41,227 nucleotides of DNA from Alishewanella jeotgali KCTC 22429 (GTDB lineage Bacteria; Pseudomonadota; Gammaproteobacteria; Enterobacterales; Alteromonadaceae). A program made the translations under genes and the position numbers. This document shows, piece after piece, positions 15,461 to 25,742 of the stretch (its first letter is position 1; every line of letters starts with the position of its first letter). The stretch lies in contig NZ_AHTH01000036.1 in NCBI RefSeq assembly GCF_000245735.1, positions 1 to 41,227 on the forward strand, read 5' to 3'. Under the pieces are notes generated by a model, which was given only the letters and a program-made list of their open reading frames with translations, was not told the origin of the DNA and ran no database searches.

Positions 15461-17785
15461 ATGGGTCACGATAATTCTGAGTCTCATTGTCATCACCATA
15501 CACCCTCCCACACGGGCTCAGGGCTTACAGACCCGGTCTGCGGCATGGGTGTAACGGCAGACTCTGCCCAGCATGTTGAGCATGCGGGTAAAACTTACTA
15601 CTTCTGCAGCACCAAATGCATGAATAGATTCCAGCATGACCCTGAGAAGTTTCTTTCACCAACCCCGCCACCTCCCTCGGAAGCGGTCAAAGGCACAATT
15701 TATACGTGCCCGATGCATCCGGAAATACGTCAGGACAACCCCGGAACCTGCCCTAAATGCGGCATGGCACTTGAACCCCTGATGCCCAGTCTGGAAGATG
15801 ACAATCCCGAGCTGGACGATTTTTCCAGGCGATTCTGGTGGACATTGCCTTTTACCGTCATTGTCACGGTGCTTGCCATGTTTGGGCCACAGCTTGGCTG
15901 GTTCGAGATGGCGACGCAAACGTGGATAGAGCTTGTACTGTCGCTTCCCGTGGTGCTGTGGGCCGGACAGCCGTTCTTCGTACGGGGTTGGCAATCAGTG
16001 GTCAACCGCAGTCCCAACATGTGGACGCTCATCGGCTTGGGTACCGGTGCCGCCTTCGTCTACAGCTCGCTGGCAACCGTAGCTCCCGGTATATTTCCGG
16101 AAACATTCATGTCCATGGGGCGTGTGGCGGTTTATTTCGAAGCCGCAGTGGTGATCATTTCCCTTACGCTGTTTGGTCAGGTGCTGGAGCTTCGCGCGCG
16201 TTCCCAGACATCCGCTGCCGTCCGGTCATTGCTCGGTCTGGCGCCCAAGACGGCCCGCCGTATCAATGCAGACGGAACAGAAGAAGATGTACCGCTGACG
16301 CATGTGCATGAAGGTGATCGTTTACGCGTACGTCCCGGTGAGAAAGTTCCTGTCGATGGCATTGTTGAAGAGGGTGCAAGTTCTCTCGATGAATCCATGT
16401 TGACTGGTGAATCGTTACCCATCAGCAAGCGCCCGGGTGACAAGGTCATAGGGGCAACGATGAACACCTCTGGTGCACTTGTGATCCGGGCGGAGAAAGT
16501 CGGCTCGGCCACTGTGTTGTCACAAATTGTCCAGTTGGTGGCTCAGGCCCAACGCTCTCGGGCGCCGATGCAACGGATGGCTGATTTGGTGGCGGGTTAC
16601 TTTGTCATGGCGGTGGTAGCCATCGCCATCCTCACCTTGGTCGTGTGGGGCATGTTCGGCCCGCAGCCAAGCTGGGTCTATGGCCTGATCAATGCGGTCG
16701 CTGTTCTGATCATCGCTTGCCCTTGTGCGTTGGGGCTCGCAACGCCCATGTCAGTCATGGTTGCTACCGGACGAGGCGCAACCCAGGGTGTTCTGTTTCG
16801 TGATGCAGCAGCAATAGAAAATCTGCGCAAAGTCGATACGCTCATCGTAGACAAGACCGGCACCTTGACAGAAGGCCGACCCGCATTCGATCAGGCTGTT
16901 TCCGCTGGCGAGTTGGACGCCGATGAAATCTTGCGCCTGGCTGCCAGCCTCGATCAAGGCAGCGAGCATCCTTTGGCTGACGCTATTGTCAGCGCTGCGC
17001 GCGAACGTAATTTGGTGCTCAGCCCAGTGGACGACTTTGACTCGGGTAGCGGCATAGGCGTACGGGGCAAGGTTGAAGGCAAAATACTGCTGTTGGGCAA
17101 CACTGCGTTCATGCAGCAGGATAACGTCAATGTTGATGGCCTGGCTGCCACCGCTGAGGGATGGAGGATAAAGGGTGCGAGTGTGATGTACCTGGCGGTT
17201 GACGGCACACTGGTCGGCCTACTCGCCGTTTCCGACCCCATCAAACAGAGCACCCCTGAAGCGGTACAGGCGCTCAAGGCCGCGGGAATCAGGGTCATCA
17301 TGGCTACTGGTGACGGTATTTCAACGGCAAAAGCGGTCGCCGAACAACTAGGCATAGACGAAGTTCATGGCGAAGTGAAACCGGCCGACAAGCTGAATCT
17401 GGTTGATAAGCTTCAATCAGAAGGTTGCATCGTTGCGATGGCGGGCGACGGCATCAACGATGCCCCGGCACTGGCCAAGGCGAATGTCGGTATCGCTATG
17501 GGAACCGGGACGGACGTAGCGATGAACAGTGCGCAAATCACCTTGGTAAAAGGAGACCTGCGGGGTATCTCGATTGCCCGGGACCTGTCAAACAAGACTG
17601 TTCTCAATATGAAGCAGAACCTTGGTTTTGCGTTCATTTATAATGCGTTAGGCGTTCCACTGGCTGCTGGCGTCCTGTACCCGTTTGCCGGGTTGCTTCT
17701 ATCACCCATGTTTGCAGCCCTGGCGATGAGTCTGAGTTCAGCGTCCGTTGTATTCAACTCGCTGCGGCTTCGTGGTTCGGTTTAA
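15461..17785 (+). CDS. copA: copper-exporting P-type ATPase with YHS and heavy-metal-binding domains
   Basis: A 774-residue P1B ATPase that pumps Cu(I) out across the inner membrane. ATG 15461 ([13 protein letters not shown]) is chosen because AAAAGGTG precedes it at good spacing; the upstream in-frame ATG at 15380 has none. Order of parts: a His-rich start, a YHS domain (DPVCGMGVT to [11 protein letters not shown]), a heavy-metal-binding domain (YTCPMHPEI to [10 protein letters not shown]), then the ATPase core. Core motifs are TGES (actuator), the CPC metal site in [21 protein letters not shown] (phosphorylated Asp), SEHPLADAI and [13 protein letters not shown], with final helices containing YN and [11 protein letters not shown] as in Cu(I) pumps. 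No classical N-terminal CxxC HMA domain is present. It faces copR across CopR boxes and ends at a strong terminator. Confidence 0.93.
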   Translation: MGHDNSESHCHHHTPSHTGSGLTDPVCGMGVTADSAQHVEHAGKTYYFCSTKCMNRFQHDPEKFLSPTPPPPSEAVKGTIYTCPMHPEIRQDNPGTCPKCGMALEPLMPSLEDDNPELDDFSRRFWWTLPFTVIVTVLAMFGPQLGWFEMATQTWIELVLSLPVVLWAGQPFFVRGWQSVVNRSPNMWTLIGLGTGAAFVYSSLATVAPGIFPETFMSMGRVAVYFEAAVVIISLTLFGQVLELRARSQTSAAVRSLLGLAPKTARRINADGTEEDVPLTHVHEGDRLRVRPGEKVPVDGIVEEGASSLDESMLTGESLPISKRPGDKVIGATMNTSGALVIRAEKVGSATVLSQIVQLVAQAQRSRAPMQRMADLVAGYFVMAVVAIAILTLVVWGMFGPQPSWVYGLINAVAVLIIACPCALGLATPMSVMVATGRGATQGVLFRDAAAIENLRKVDTLIVDKTGTLTEGRPAFDQAVSAGELDADEILRLAASLDQGSEHPLADAIVSAARERNLVLSPVDDFDSGSGIGVRGKVEGKILLLGNTAFMQQDNVNVDGLAATAEGWRIKGASVMYLAVDGTLVGLLAVSDPIKQSTPEAVQALKAAGIRVIMATGDGISTAKAVAEQLGIDEVHGEVKPADKLNLVDKLQSEGCIVAMAGDGINDAPALAKANVGIAMGTGTDVAMNSAQITLVKGDLRGISIARDLSNKTVLNMKQNLGFAFIYNALGVPLAAGVLYPFAGLLLSPMFAALAMSLSSASVVFNSLRLRGSV

Positions 17786-17810
17786 GCTGGATACGTCGAG
17801 GGGGTAGCGG

Positions 17811-17842
17811 AAAATGGCGAGTCTCTACTCGCCATTTTTCTT
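17811..17842 (+). terminator. rho-independent terminator after the copper ATPase
   Basis: AAAATGGCGAG (17811-17821) pairs perfectly with CTCGCCATTTT (17828-17838) around a 6-base loop, and further T-rich sequence follows. Confidence 0.85.
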
Positions 17843-17851
17843 CGGTTTTTC

Positions 17852-17875
17852 GGGTAAAGGGATTAAATGGTTGAT
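17852..17875 (+). repeat. left terminal inverted repeat of the ISPpu12-like element
   Basis: The 24 bases match the reverse complement of 24634-24657 except at about three positions. They lie just beyond the terminator of the copper ATPase gene. Confidence 0.75.
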
Positions 17876-17938
17876 CTTACCTTTGCATGAGAGTGAGACA
17901 GACCGGCATCTCATCGGATTATCTGGTTGATGCTTCAC

Positions 17939-18346
17939 CTACTGCTGGTGCATGTTTCCTTCGCTAATTCCAGCAAGAACCCCACACGCCTTAACTTCCC
18001 GGTCATCGTTGCAACGCGCTCTTAGTGAAACGAGTTGTTTCTCAAGCGCCTGTAGAGCGGTTATCTGCGAGCGCACATGAGAGATGTGATCATCGAGCAA
18101 GGCATTGACAGCGGTACAGGACTGATGAGGGTCGTCCTGATAGCGCTTTAGTTCGTGAATTTCTGCCAGTGACAGATCCAGGATGCGGCAGCGACGAATA
18201 AAGGCCAGCCGCTCAACGTGTTTCTCGGTATAGACACGGTAACCGTTCTCCTGCCGACCAGGCGGCGGCAACAAGCCCTGCCGTTCGTAGAAGCGGATCG
18301 TCTGTGTATCTACCCCTACTGACTGTGCCAACTGACCAATACGCAT
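17939..18346 (-). CDS. cadR: CadR/PbrR-type MerR-family metal regulator
   Basis: A 135-residue regulator. ATG 18346 is preferred over the frame's upstream ATG at 18361 because GGAGG lies six bases before it. An N-terminal MerR helix-turn-helix (MRIGQLAQSVGVDTQTIRFY) is followed by a coiled dimerisation helix and a metal loop. Cysteines C77 (HQSC), C112 (RARC) and C121 (KACG) match the three-cysteine set of Cd(II)/Pb(II) regulators CadR and PbrR, with the third a couple of residues farther on. The mercury pattern does not fit. It is divergent from the CDF gene, with a typical MerR-type promoter in between. It is a passenger of the ISPpu12-like element. Confidence 0.87.
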   Translation of the reverse strand: MRIGQLAQSVGVDTQTIRFYERQGLLPPPGRQENGYRVYTEKHVERLAFIRRCRILDLSLAEIHELKRYQDDPHQSCTAVNALLDDHISHVRSQITALQALEKQLVSLRARCNDDREVKACGVLAGISEGNMHQQ

Positions 18347-18377
18347 CGGGTTCCTCCGCAACGGATTCTCTACGCTA

Positions 18378-18408
18378 TTGACATTATAGCTACTATATAG
18401 TTTTAAAT
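18378..18408 (+). promoter_or_regulatory. MerR-type promoter/operator for the CDF-lspA genes
   Basis: TTGACA (18378-18383) and TTAAAT (18403-18408) are separated by an unusually long 19-base spacer containing the dyad TATAG-CTA-CTATA. Long-spacer promoters with a central dyad are the hallmark of activation by MerR-family proteins, which untwist the DNA when metal binds. Confidence 0.75.
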
Positions 18409-18441
18409 GAAAACCCGATCACATTCAAGTGGAGTCATATC

Positions 18442-19338
18442 ATGAGTAAAAACTGCGGAGGCCCCTGTGGCGACCATGCAAGGCCTGCGGCGGATACCGA
18501 TATGCAGGCCTCCTCCGATGCGTCGGGGGAATGGGTCAGTGTTTATGCCGTGCCGAAGATGGACTGTCCATCAGAAGAGCGCATGATTCGCCTGGCCCTG
18601 AACGGCGTTGAGGGGATTCGGGCACTGTCCTTCGACTTGTCGAACCGCCGGTTGAAGGTCGTGCATGACGGTGAGGTCGAGCCCGTCACCTCGAAACTGA
18701 AGACCTTGGGGCTAGGCGCCTCGCTTCAGGAAACCGTCGCTGCAAATCCGGAGACCATCAAGGCCGCCGAGTTTTCGGCAGCTTCTGCTAAGCAAGAATC
18801 CGGGACCCTGCGCTGGTTGCTCGGCATCAATGCACTTCTGTTCGTGGTGGAAATGACTGCCGGTCTGATCGCCCGGTCCACCGGCCTGATTGGAGAATCC
18901 CTGGACAATTTTGCCGATGCGGCGGTGTACGGGCTTGCCCTTTATGCGGTTGGACATAGCGTGAAAATGCAGGTACGTGCCGCGCATCTTGCTGGTGTAC
19001 TGCAACTGATCTTGGCTGTGGGCGTACTCATAGAGGTGGTGAGACGCTTTGTATTCGGTAGTGAGCCTGAATCGCTGGTGATGATGGCTATCGCATTCGT
19101 CGCATTGATTGCCAATACCAGTTGTCTGCTGCTCATATCCAAACATCGGGAGGGCGGGGCGCACATGAAGGCAAGCTGGATATTCTCGGCCAACGACGTG
19201 GTGATCAACCTGGGGGTCATCACCGCCGGCGCTCTGGTCGCGTGGACCGGGTCCAATTATCCGGATCTGATTATCGGCACCATCGCGGGGGTAATTGTAC
19301 TTAACGGTGCTAGACGCATTCTGGCGCTCAAGGATTAA
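18442..19338 (+). CDS. CDF-family cation efflux protein with N-terminal HMA-like domain
   Basis: A 298-residue inner-membrane transporter. The first 110 residues start with a Cys/His-rich segment (CGGPCGDHAR) and an HMA-like domain whose metal loop reads PKMDCPSEE. Five to six hydrophobic helices follow (LLGINALLFVVEMTAGLIAR onward). The cation site of the first helix pair reads SLDNFADAAVYG, with the second half at SANDVVINLGVI. Proteins of this form are the czcD-like passengers of ISPpu12-type elements and are thought to export divalent metals using the proton gradient. The substrate is uncertain (Pb, Cd or Zn suggested by the neighbouring regulator). lspA starts three bases after its stop, so the two are one operon. 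Confidence 0.85.
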   Translation: MSKNCGGPCGDHARPAADTDMQASSDASGEWVSVYAVPKMDCPSEERMIRLALNGVEGIRALSFDLSNRRLKVVHDGEVEPVTSKLKTLGLGASLQETVAANPETIKAAEFSAASAKQESGTLRWLLGINALLFVVEMTAGLIARSTGLIGESLDNFADAAVYGLALYAVGHSVKMQVRAAHLAGVLQLILAVGVLIEVVRRFVFGSEPESLVMMAIAFVALIANTSCLLLISKHREGGAHMKASWIFSANDVVINLGVITAGALVAWTGSNYPDLIIGTIAGVIVLNGARRILALKD

Positions 19339-19341
19339 GCA

Positions 19342-19854
19342 ATGTCCATTTTTAGCAAACATCTGTCACCGTACGCTCTGTTGTCCATATCGGGCCTGCT
19401 GGCAGCGTCTGATCAGGCCATAAAATGGCTGGTGCAACAATCAATGGCATATGGCGAGTCTATTTCAGTGACCTCATTCTTTAACTGGGTACACGTATGG
19501 AATACCGGTGCCGCATTCAGTCTTTTTGCGAATGGTGGAGGCTGGCAGCGCTACTTTTTTATCGGAATCGCGGTAGTGGTCTCGATTTTTCTGATCAAGC
19601 TGATCCTTGAAAATCGTCATAAAGGAGAAGCCATCGCTTACAGTCTTATCCTCGGTGGCGCCATGGGCAACCTGATTGACCGGGTCTTTCGCGGCTATGT
19701 TGTGGATTCCTTTGATTTCTATTGGCGAGACTGGCATTGGCCGGCCTTCAACCTGGCTGATATTGCAATTGTCCTCGGTGCCTTACTTTTCGTTTCCAGC
19801 AGCTTGTTGGGTAAAAAAGCAAACACCAATGCCGAGCCGGATGGATCTGACTGA
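19342..19854 (+). CDS. lspA: signal peptidase II (prolipoprotein signal peptidase), element-borne copy
   Basis: A 170-residue inner-membrane aspartic protease that removes lipoprotein signal peptides. Family motifs are [10 protein letters not shown] near the start, [19 protein letters not shown] with the first catalytic Asp following in [12 protein letters not shown], and the second in [14 protein letters not shown]. Four hydrophobic helices are present and the length is normal. It follows the CDF gene by three bases. In ISPpu12-like and pbr-type clusters lspA accompanies metal-efflux genes. A housekeeping copy is expected elsewhere, so this one is accessory. Confidence 0.92.
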   Translation: MSIFSKHLSPYALLSISGLLAASDQAIKWLVQQSMAYGESISVTSFFNWVHVWNTGAAFSLFANGGGWQRYFFIGIAVVVSIFLIKLILENRHKGEAIAYSLILGGAMGNLIDRVFRGYVVDSFDFYWRDWHWPAFNLADIAIVLGALLFVSSSLLGKKANTNAEPDGSD

Positions 19855-19868
19855 CACCTACGCCTATA

Positions 19869-19970
19869 CAATTCCGCGCCTTCCGGGGTGAAGGCGGCAT
19901 CGAGCGGAATTTCTTTGCAGCATACGCAGCAGGTGGTGCAACTGGCAGTGTTCGGGGCGTTTGCGTTCAT
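19869..19970 (-). pseudogene. DUF3330-like (urf2) relic of the mer transposon
   Basis: From ATG 19970 the frame reads [18 protein letters not shown] and then [15 protein letters not shown], the Cys-rich N-terminus of the DUF3330 protein encoded after merE in Tn501/Tn21-type elements. After about 34 residues the match stops and the open frame runs on into lspA DNA, so the gene is cut at the transposon junction. The start and a good ribosome site (GGAGGAG at 19977-19983, complement strand) remain. Confidence 0.65.
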
Positions 19971-20035
19971 GGTGGTACTCCTCCAGATTGGTAGCGAAGC
20001 TCAAAGCTGCCCACTCTCGGCTGGCTGGGAAGCGG

Positions 20036-20272
20036 TCATGATCTTCCCTTGAAGGCCCGCAGCAGCCGCGTCACAGACAGGACAAACAAGCCGGTCAGCG
20101 TGAGGGCTGCAATACCCCAGTGCTCCCCGATGAACGCGCCGGCCGTCGTGCCGGCTAGCACAATGGCGAGAATCGGCAAATGGCAGGGACAGGTGAGCAC
20201 GGCCAGCGCGCCCCACAAGTAGCCGGTGATCGGTTTGTGCGTCTCAGACGGCAAGTGCTCTGGGCTGTTCAT
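20036..20272 (-). CDS. merE: broad mercury transporter MerE
   Basis: A 78-residue inner-membrane protein with two hydrophobic helices. The first carries the mercury-binding pair in [15 protein letters not shown]; the second is [17 protein letters not shown]. It takes part in uptake of inorganic and organic mercury across the inner membrane. The start overlaps the merD stop by four bases, as in Tn501-type operons. The length is normal for the family. Confidence 0.93.
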   Translation of the reverse strand: MNSPEHLPSETHKPITGYLWGALAVLTCPCHLPILAIVLAGTTAGAFIGEHWGIAALTLTGLFVLSVTRLLRAFKGRS

Positions 20273-20634
20273 GGCAGACTCTCCGCGTGCTGTGCCGGTT
20301 CGGTTGGCATGGCGGCCAGTTGCATTTCGTGGCTGGCCAGGGCCTCGCGCCGACGCTCGACGAGTTGCCGCAACACGGCAAGCTGCGCAGACGCACCGTC
20401 ACCGTCCGCAGCATCCAGCGCCCGGCACAGCCGCGCCAGTGCGTCCAGGCCGATACCCGCTTCGAAGGCAGCCCGTACAAAGCGCAGCCGTTGCAACGCG
20501 GTGTCATCGAACAAGCCGTAGCCGCCCGTGGTGCACGCGACCGGCCGTAGCAATCCGCGCAGCAGGTAGTCGCGCACGATATGCACGCTCACCCCGGCAT
20601 CAAGGGCCAGCCGGGACACTGTGTAGGCGCTCAT
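20269..20634 (-). CDS. merD: mercury resistance co-regulator MerD
   Basis: A 121-residue MerR-related protein from ATG 20634 ([20 protein letters not shown]), preceded by an AGGAGG site. The frame's upstream ATG would add an atypical arginine-rich leader. It has the N-terminal helix-turn-helix ([20 protein letters not shown]) but not the MerR mercury cysteines. MerD binds the mer operator and displaces MerR to shut expression down after mercury is gone. It lies between merA and merE, overlapping merE. Confidence 0.92.
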   Translation of the reverse strand: MSAYTVSRLALDAGVSVHIVRDYLLRGLLRPVACTTGGYGLFDDTALQRLRFVRAAFEAGIGLDALARLCRALDAADGDGASAQLAVLRQLVERRREALASHEMQLAAMPTEPAQHAESLP

Positions 20635-20651
20635 TGAACACCTCCTTTTCC

Positions 20652-22421
<1,770 letters not shown>

Positions 22422-22547
22422 TCAGTTTTTCGCATCAGCGAACAGGCTCCGTACGTCATTTACAGGTTGTGCACGGAATGACTGACAGTAGAATCGCCAG
22501 AACAACATCTCTATCTGGCTCTGGCGACGCCGCCGTCATTTGATGCC

Positions 22548-22826
22548 TTATTTCTTCAGTTCAGAAGGGTAGCCCACGTCCGTCGTCGCCTTGATCAACT
22601 CATGCACACTGGTCTTGGTATCATCGAAGGTGACAACCGCTTCGCGTGGTTCGAAGGTAACGTCAACTTTATCAACGCCTTCAATCCTGGAAATCGCCAT
22701 TTTGACGGTGATCGGGCAAGTCGCGCAGGACATTCCGGGAACGGACAACGTGACCGTCTGCGTGGCGGCCCAGGCAGGGACAGCGAAGGTAGCGGCAAGG
22801 GCAAGAGCGGTAAGCAGTTTTTTCAT
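22548..22826 (-). CDS. merP: periplasmic mercury-binding protein MerP
   Basis: A 92-residue protein with a signal peptide (MKKLLTALALAATFAVPAWA). The HMA domain has its mercury-binding cysteines at C34 and C37 (GMSCATCPITV). It scavenges Hg(II) in the periplasm and passes it to MerT. It starts 13 bases after the merT stop. Length and motif are standard. Confidence 0.95.
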   Translation of the reverse strand: MKKLLTALALAATFAVPAWAATQTVTLSVPGMSCATCPITVKMAISRIEGVDKVDVTFEPREAVVTFDDTKTSVHELIKATTDVGYPSELKK

Positions 22827-22839
22827 GATTTTTCCTCAA

Positions 22840-23220
22840 TTAGTAGAACAGGGGCATTACATACGGGAACGTTAGTGCAACGACAACTAGCGCAGCCACA
22901 ATCCAAAAGATGACTTTGTACGACGTCTTGGCTTGTGGGGCAGCGCATACATCGCCAGGCTCGCATGCTTGCGTAGTCCGGAAGATGCGGCGGTAGGCAA
23001 AGAACATTGCTATCAATGCCGCACCGAGAAAGATGGGGCGGTAAGGTTCCAATGCCGCCAAGTTACTCATCCAAGCGCCGCTGAATCCCAAGGCGATCAA
23101 AACCAGCGGCCCCAGGCAGCAGGCCGACGCAAGAATGGCGGCCAGCCCACCGGCGAAGAGCGCGCCGCGCCCGTTTTGTGGTTCAGACTTTTGTGGTTCA
23201 GACTTTTGTGGTTCAGACAT
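22840..23220 (-). CDS. merT: mercuric transport protein MerT with expanded N-terminal repeat
   Basis: A 126-residue inner-membrane protein with three hydrophobic helices. It carries the paired cysteines in ILASACCLGPLVLIALGFSG and the cytoplasmic pair in QACEPGDVC, which receive Hg(II) from MerP and deliver it to MerA. The N-terminus reads MSEPQKSEPQKSEPQNG, a tandem repeat of the pentapeptide SEPQK encoded by three perfect 15-bp DNA repeats. The Tn501 protein has about 116 residues and a single SEP start, so this copy is about ten residues longer. It is the first gene of the operon after the mer promoter. Confidence 0.95.
   Translation of the reverse strand: MSEPQKSEPQKSEPQNGRGALFAGGLAAILASACCLGPLVLIALGFSGAWMSNLAALEPYRPIFLGAALIAMFFAYRRIFRTTQACEPGDVCAAPQAKTSYKVIFWIVAALVVVALTFPYVMPLFY
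23174..23218. repeat. three perfect 15-bp tandem repeats at the start of merT
   Basis: The unit TTTTGTGGTTCAGAC occurs at 23174-23188, 23189-23203 and 23204-23218. It encodes SEPQK on the minus strand. Being a multiple of three, copy-number change would not shift the frame. Confidence 0.95.
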
Positions 23221-23255
23221 ACGCTTGTCCTTTCAAATTTGGTTTGGATAGCTTA

Positions 23256-23286
23256 AGCTTACTTCCGTAGTTATGTACGGAGTCAA
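23256..23286 (-). promoter_or_regulatory. mer promoter/operator
   Basis: On the minus strand TTGACT (23286-23281) and TAAGCT (23261-23256) are separated by 19 bases holding the dyad CCGTAC-ATAA-CTACGG, the MerR binding site. Activation of merTPADE needs Hg-MerR to untwist this long spacer. The same site represses merR itself. Confidence 0.9.
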
Positions 23287-23291
23287 GCGAT

Positions 23292-23747
23292 ATGCAAATT
23301 AATTTTGAGAATCTGACCATTGGCGTTTTTGCCAAGGCGGCCGGGGTCAATGTGGAGACCATCCGGTTCTACCAGCGCAAGGGCCTGCTGCCGGAGCCAG
23401 ACAAGCCCTATGGCAGCATTCGCCGCTATGGCGAGGCGGATGTAACACGAGTGCGGTTCGTGAAATCGGCCCAGCGGCTGGGCTTTAGCCTGGACGAAAT
23501 CGCCGAGCTACTGCGGCTGGAGGATGGCACCCATTGCGAGGAAGCCAGCGGCCTGGCCGAGCACAAGCTCAAGGATGTGCGCGAGAAGATGGCCGACTTG
23601 GCACGCATGGAGGCCGTGCTGTCTGAACTGGTGTGCGCCTGCCATGCGCGGAAAGGGAACGTTTCCTGCCCGCTGATTGCGTCACTGCAAGACGGAACGA
23701 AGCTCGCTGCATCGGCGCGGGGGAGTCACGGGGTGACTACGCCTTAG
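23292..23747 (+). CDS. merR: mercury-responsive regulator MerR
   Basis: A 151-residue regulator. The helix-turn-helix ([20 protein letters not shown]) and the long dimer helix are standard. The Hg(II) ligands C82 (THCEEA), C117 (VCACHAR) and C126 (VSCPLIA) are all present. The Tn501 protein has 144 residues; here the C-terminus is replaced by a longer tail ([13 protein letters not shown]) whose stop codon lies inside the transposon terminal repeat. It is divergent from merT across the mer operator. It represses without mercury and activates with it. Confidence 0.95.
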   Translation: MQINFENLTIGVFAKAAGVNVETIRFYQRKGLLPEPDKPYGSIRRYGEADVTRVRFVKSAQRLGFSLDEIAELLRLEDGTHCEEASGLAEHKLKDVREKMADLARMEAVLSELVCACHARKGNVSCPLIASLQDGTKLAASARGSHGVTTP

Positions 23748-23780
23748 CGTGCTTTATTTTCCGAATTCTGAGACGACCCC
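23744..23780. repeat. Tn3-family (Tn21 subgroup) terminal inverted repeat
   Basis: The stretch starts CTTAGCGTGC, has CCGAATTCTG in the middle and ends AGACGACCCC. It matches the layout of the 38-bp ends of Tn21/Tn501/Tn5393-type transposons, here one base shorter in the T-run. The outer end (CCCC) abuts the ISL3 transposase sequence, marking where the transposon inserted. Confidence 0.8.
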
Positions 23781-24599
23781 TACCTGAACAAGCGCTACCG
23801 CTGCATTCTGACCAACATTGAGGAGCGAACCCTGCTCGACCTGCTGGCCACCCGCCGCCAGGACGTGGTGACCAACTACCTGATGAAGCTGAAAGACCGG
23901 CAGAAGGTCGAGATCGTCAGCATGGACATGTGGAACCCCTACCGGGCAGCGGTCAAGGCTGTGCTGCCCCAGGCCCGTATCGTGGTCGATAAGTTCCATG
24001 TGGTGCGCATGGCCAACGATGCCCTAGAGAGAGTGCGCAAGGGCCTCAGAAAGGAGCTGAAACCGTCCCAGAGCCGGACTCTCAAGGGAGACCGGAAAAT
24101 CCTGCTGAAACGCGCTCACGAAGTCTCAGACCGGGAGCGCCTCATCATGGAGACCTGGACAGGCGCGTTCCCGCAACTGCTGGCCGCCTACGAGCACAAG
24201 GAGCGCTTCTACGGCATCTGGGACGCCACCACACGGCTCCAGGCAGAAGCCGCCCTGGACGAGTGGATAGCCACCATCCCGAAGGGCCAAAAGGAAGTCT
24301 GGAGCGATCTGGTCAGGGCAGTGGGAAACTGGCGCGAAGAGACCATGACCTACTTCGAGACGGACATGCCCGTCACCAACGCTTACACGGAGTCCATCAA
24401 CCGACTGGCCAAGGACAAGAACCGTGAAGGGCGCGGTTACTCCTTCGAGGTGATGCGGGCACGAATGCTCTACACCACGAAGCACAAGAAGAAGGCACCG
24501 ACTGCGAAGGTCTCTCCTTTCTACAAGAAAACCATCGGTTACGGACTGCCGGACTTCGCAGAGGAACTCAACTACGGAGTCGATCTATCAACCATCTGA
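23781..24599 (+). pseudogene. tnpA: ISL3-family transposase (ISPpu12 type), 5'-truncated
   Basis: The frame is open from 23772; transposase-like sequence starts at 23781 (YLNKRYRCILTNIEERTLLD) and runs to a TGA at 24597-24599, about 270 residues. Catalytic-region motifs are VSMDMWNPYRAAVKAVLPQA with DKFHVVRMANDALERVRKG, then TNAYTESINRLAKDKNREGRG, as in ISL3 DDE transposases. The family is normally about 400-440 residues with an N-terminal zinc-binding and helix-turn-helix region, which is missing here because the mer transposon end lies at its start. The 3' end and the element's right inverted repeat are intact. It is unlikely to be functional. Confidence 0.85.
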
Positions 24600-24614
24600 G
24601 GGTGGTATCAGATT

Positions 24615-24636
24615 GATGGGGTGAAGGTGCCCCATC
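24615..24636 (+). terminator. hairpin after the ISL3 transposase
   Basis: GATGGGG (24615-24621) pairs with CCCCATC (24630-24636) around an 8-base loop, 15 bases after the tnpA stop, and overlaps the inner edge of the terminal inverted repeat. There is no T-run, so termination is only possible. Confidence 0.45.
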
Positions 24637-24657
24637 AACCATTAAATCCGTATACCC
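24634..24657 (-). repeat. right terminal inverted repeat of the ISPpu12-like element
   Basis: ATCAACCATTAAATCC and on to CCC is the inverted counterpart of 17852-17875. The right copper genes begin about 25 bases farther on. Confidence 0.75.
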
Positions 24658-24682
24658 CATTTTTTTAAGCGCCTATTATTGG

Positions 24683-25198
24683 CTACTGCATCGAAGCATC
24701 GCTGATGTGGGCGTAGACGCTGGCGCTGCCATCTTTGTTTAGCAGCAGAATGTCGTACGGCATAAAGCGGTCTTCGACCTCCATGCCCGGTGAGCCGAGC
24801 GGCATCGCCGGTACACTCAGGCCAATCGCATCCGGATGCGACTCAGCGAGGAATTGCCGGATGTATTTAGCAGGGATATGGCCTTCAAAAGCATAGCCCT
24901 GCTCCGATACGGCGGTGTGACAGGAATAATACTGTGGTGAGATACCGTAGCGGGCTTTAATGCCACTTAAATCATCATAATTTTTCGTGTATGCAACCAC
25001 TCCCTGCTGTTCAAGGTGCAATACCCACTTTTTACAGCAACCACAGCTTGGCGTTTTGTATACCGTGAGGGTTAGTGCTGCCGCATTGCCAGCACTGTCG
25101 GACAAAGCTGTAGTTTCCGGTTTAGCCGGGCCGGCGTCTTTACAACCAGCCAATAGCGCAGTGGCTGCCAGCATTGCCGCTATCAGAGTTAACTTCAT
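24683..25198 (-). CDS. copG: CopG-like DUF411 copper-binding lipoprotein
   Basis: 171 residues from ATG 25198, preceded by GGGAGAG; the longer frame is upstream of that site. It has a lipoprotein signal (MKLTLIAAMLAATALLAGC, lipobox LAGC), so it is probably anchored in the periplasm. A DUF411 domain follows with the metal motif TPSCGCCKKW and a downstream Cys/His (YSCHTAV), and Met/His-rich stretches near the end (PAMPLGSPGMEVEDR). CopG proteins of this family bind a copper cluster and may interconvert Cu(I) and Cu(II) in the periplasm. It is the last gene of the minus-strand copABCD transcription unit, 20 bases after the NTF2-like gene. Confidence 0.85.
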   Translation of the reverse strand: MKLTLIAAMLAATALLAGCKDAGPAKPETTALSDSAGNAAALTLTVYKTPSCGCCKKWVLHLEQQGVVAYTKNYDDLSGIKARYGISPQYYSCHTAVSEQGYAFEGHIPAKYIRQFLAESHPDAIGLSVPAMPLGSPGMEVEDRFMPYDILLLNKDGSASVYAHISDASMQ

Positions 25199-25218
25199 AG
25201 TGCTCTCCCGCTGTTGCC

Positions 25219-25704
25219 TTAGTGCGACCAGTGCACATGCACGATCTTCCAACCGTCGTCGTTATCTACCAGCACCAGCGTTTCTTTACTGATAACGTCA
25301 ACCGGCTTGCCTTTATAGTCGCCAGTCAGTTGGCTGCGGCTAACCGAATAGGCCACCTTGCCCAGCACCTTGGTCTGATGTTCCAGCGCCTCTACCTGTA
25401 CCGCCGCCATAAATTTCATATCGGCCAGCATATGGTGACTGGCATACTCATCTGCCGAGCGCTCTACGCCATTACCTTCGACAATCAGTACGTCATCTGC
25501 CAGCATGGCGCGGGCAGCATTGGCATCACCAGCGCGTAACGCCTGATGAAACGCTTTTACCGCCTGAGCGGCAGCGGTGCTTTCGCCGACAAACAAGGCC
25601 GGGGCGGCATGCTTTTCATTGCCGTGCGCCTGCACACTAACGGGGCATAGCAACGCCAGGCCCAGGCTGATGGCAGACAAGGTTTGAACTTTATTGCGAA
25701 ACAT
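25219..25704 (-). CDS. secreted NTF2-like/SnoaL-like protein in the copper operon
   Basis: 161 residues with a signal peptide (MFRNKVQTLSAISLGLALLC, cleaved near VQAHG). The mature part has an NTF2-like pattern: AVKAFHQALRAGDANAARAM followed by LADDVLIVEGNG, and near the end LVLVDNDDGWKIVHVHWSH. This small cone-shaped fold binds diverse ligands. HGNEKH at the mature N-terminus and HVHWSH at the C-terminus could bind copper (inference). It lies between copD and the CopG-like gene with short gaps, so it belongs to the operon. Exact role unknown. Confidence 0.82.
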   Translation of the reverse strand: MFRNKVQTLSAISLGLALLCPVSVQAHGNEKHAAPALFVGESTAAAQAVKAFHQALRAGDANAARAMLADDVLIVEGNGVERSADEYASHHMLADMKFMAAVQVEALEHQTKVLGKVAYSVSRSQLTGDYKGKPVDVISKETLVLVDNDDGWKIVHVHWSH

Positions 25705-25742
25705 ATTAGGTATCCTGTTGTAATTATTAGAATAAAGCAGGC

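Noticed and set aside
18712..19362. Minus-strand open frame of 216 codons opposite the CDF gene
   Set aside because: It lies antisense to a clear transporter and has no motif or ribosome binding site.
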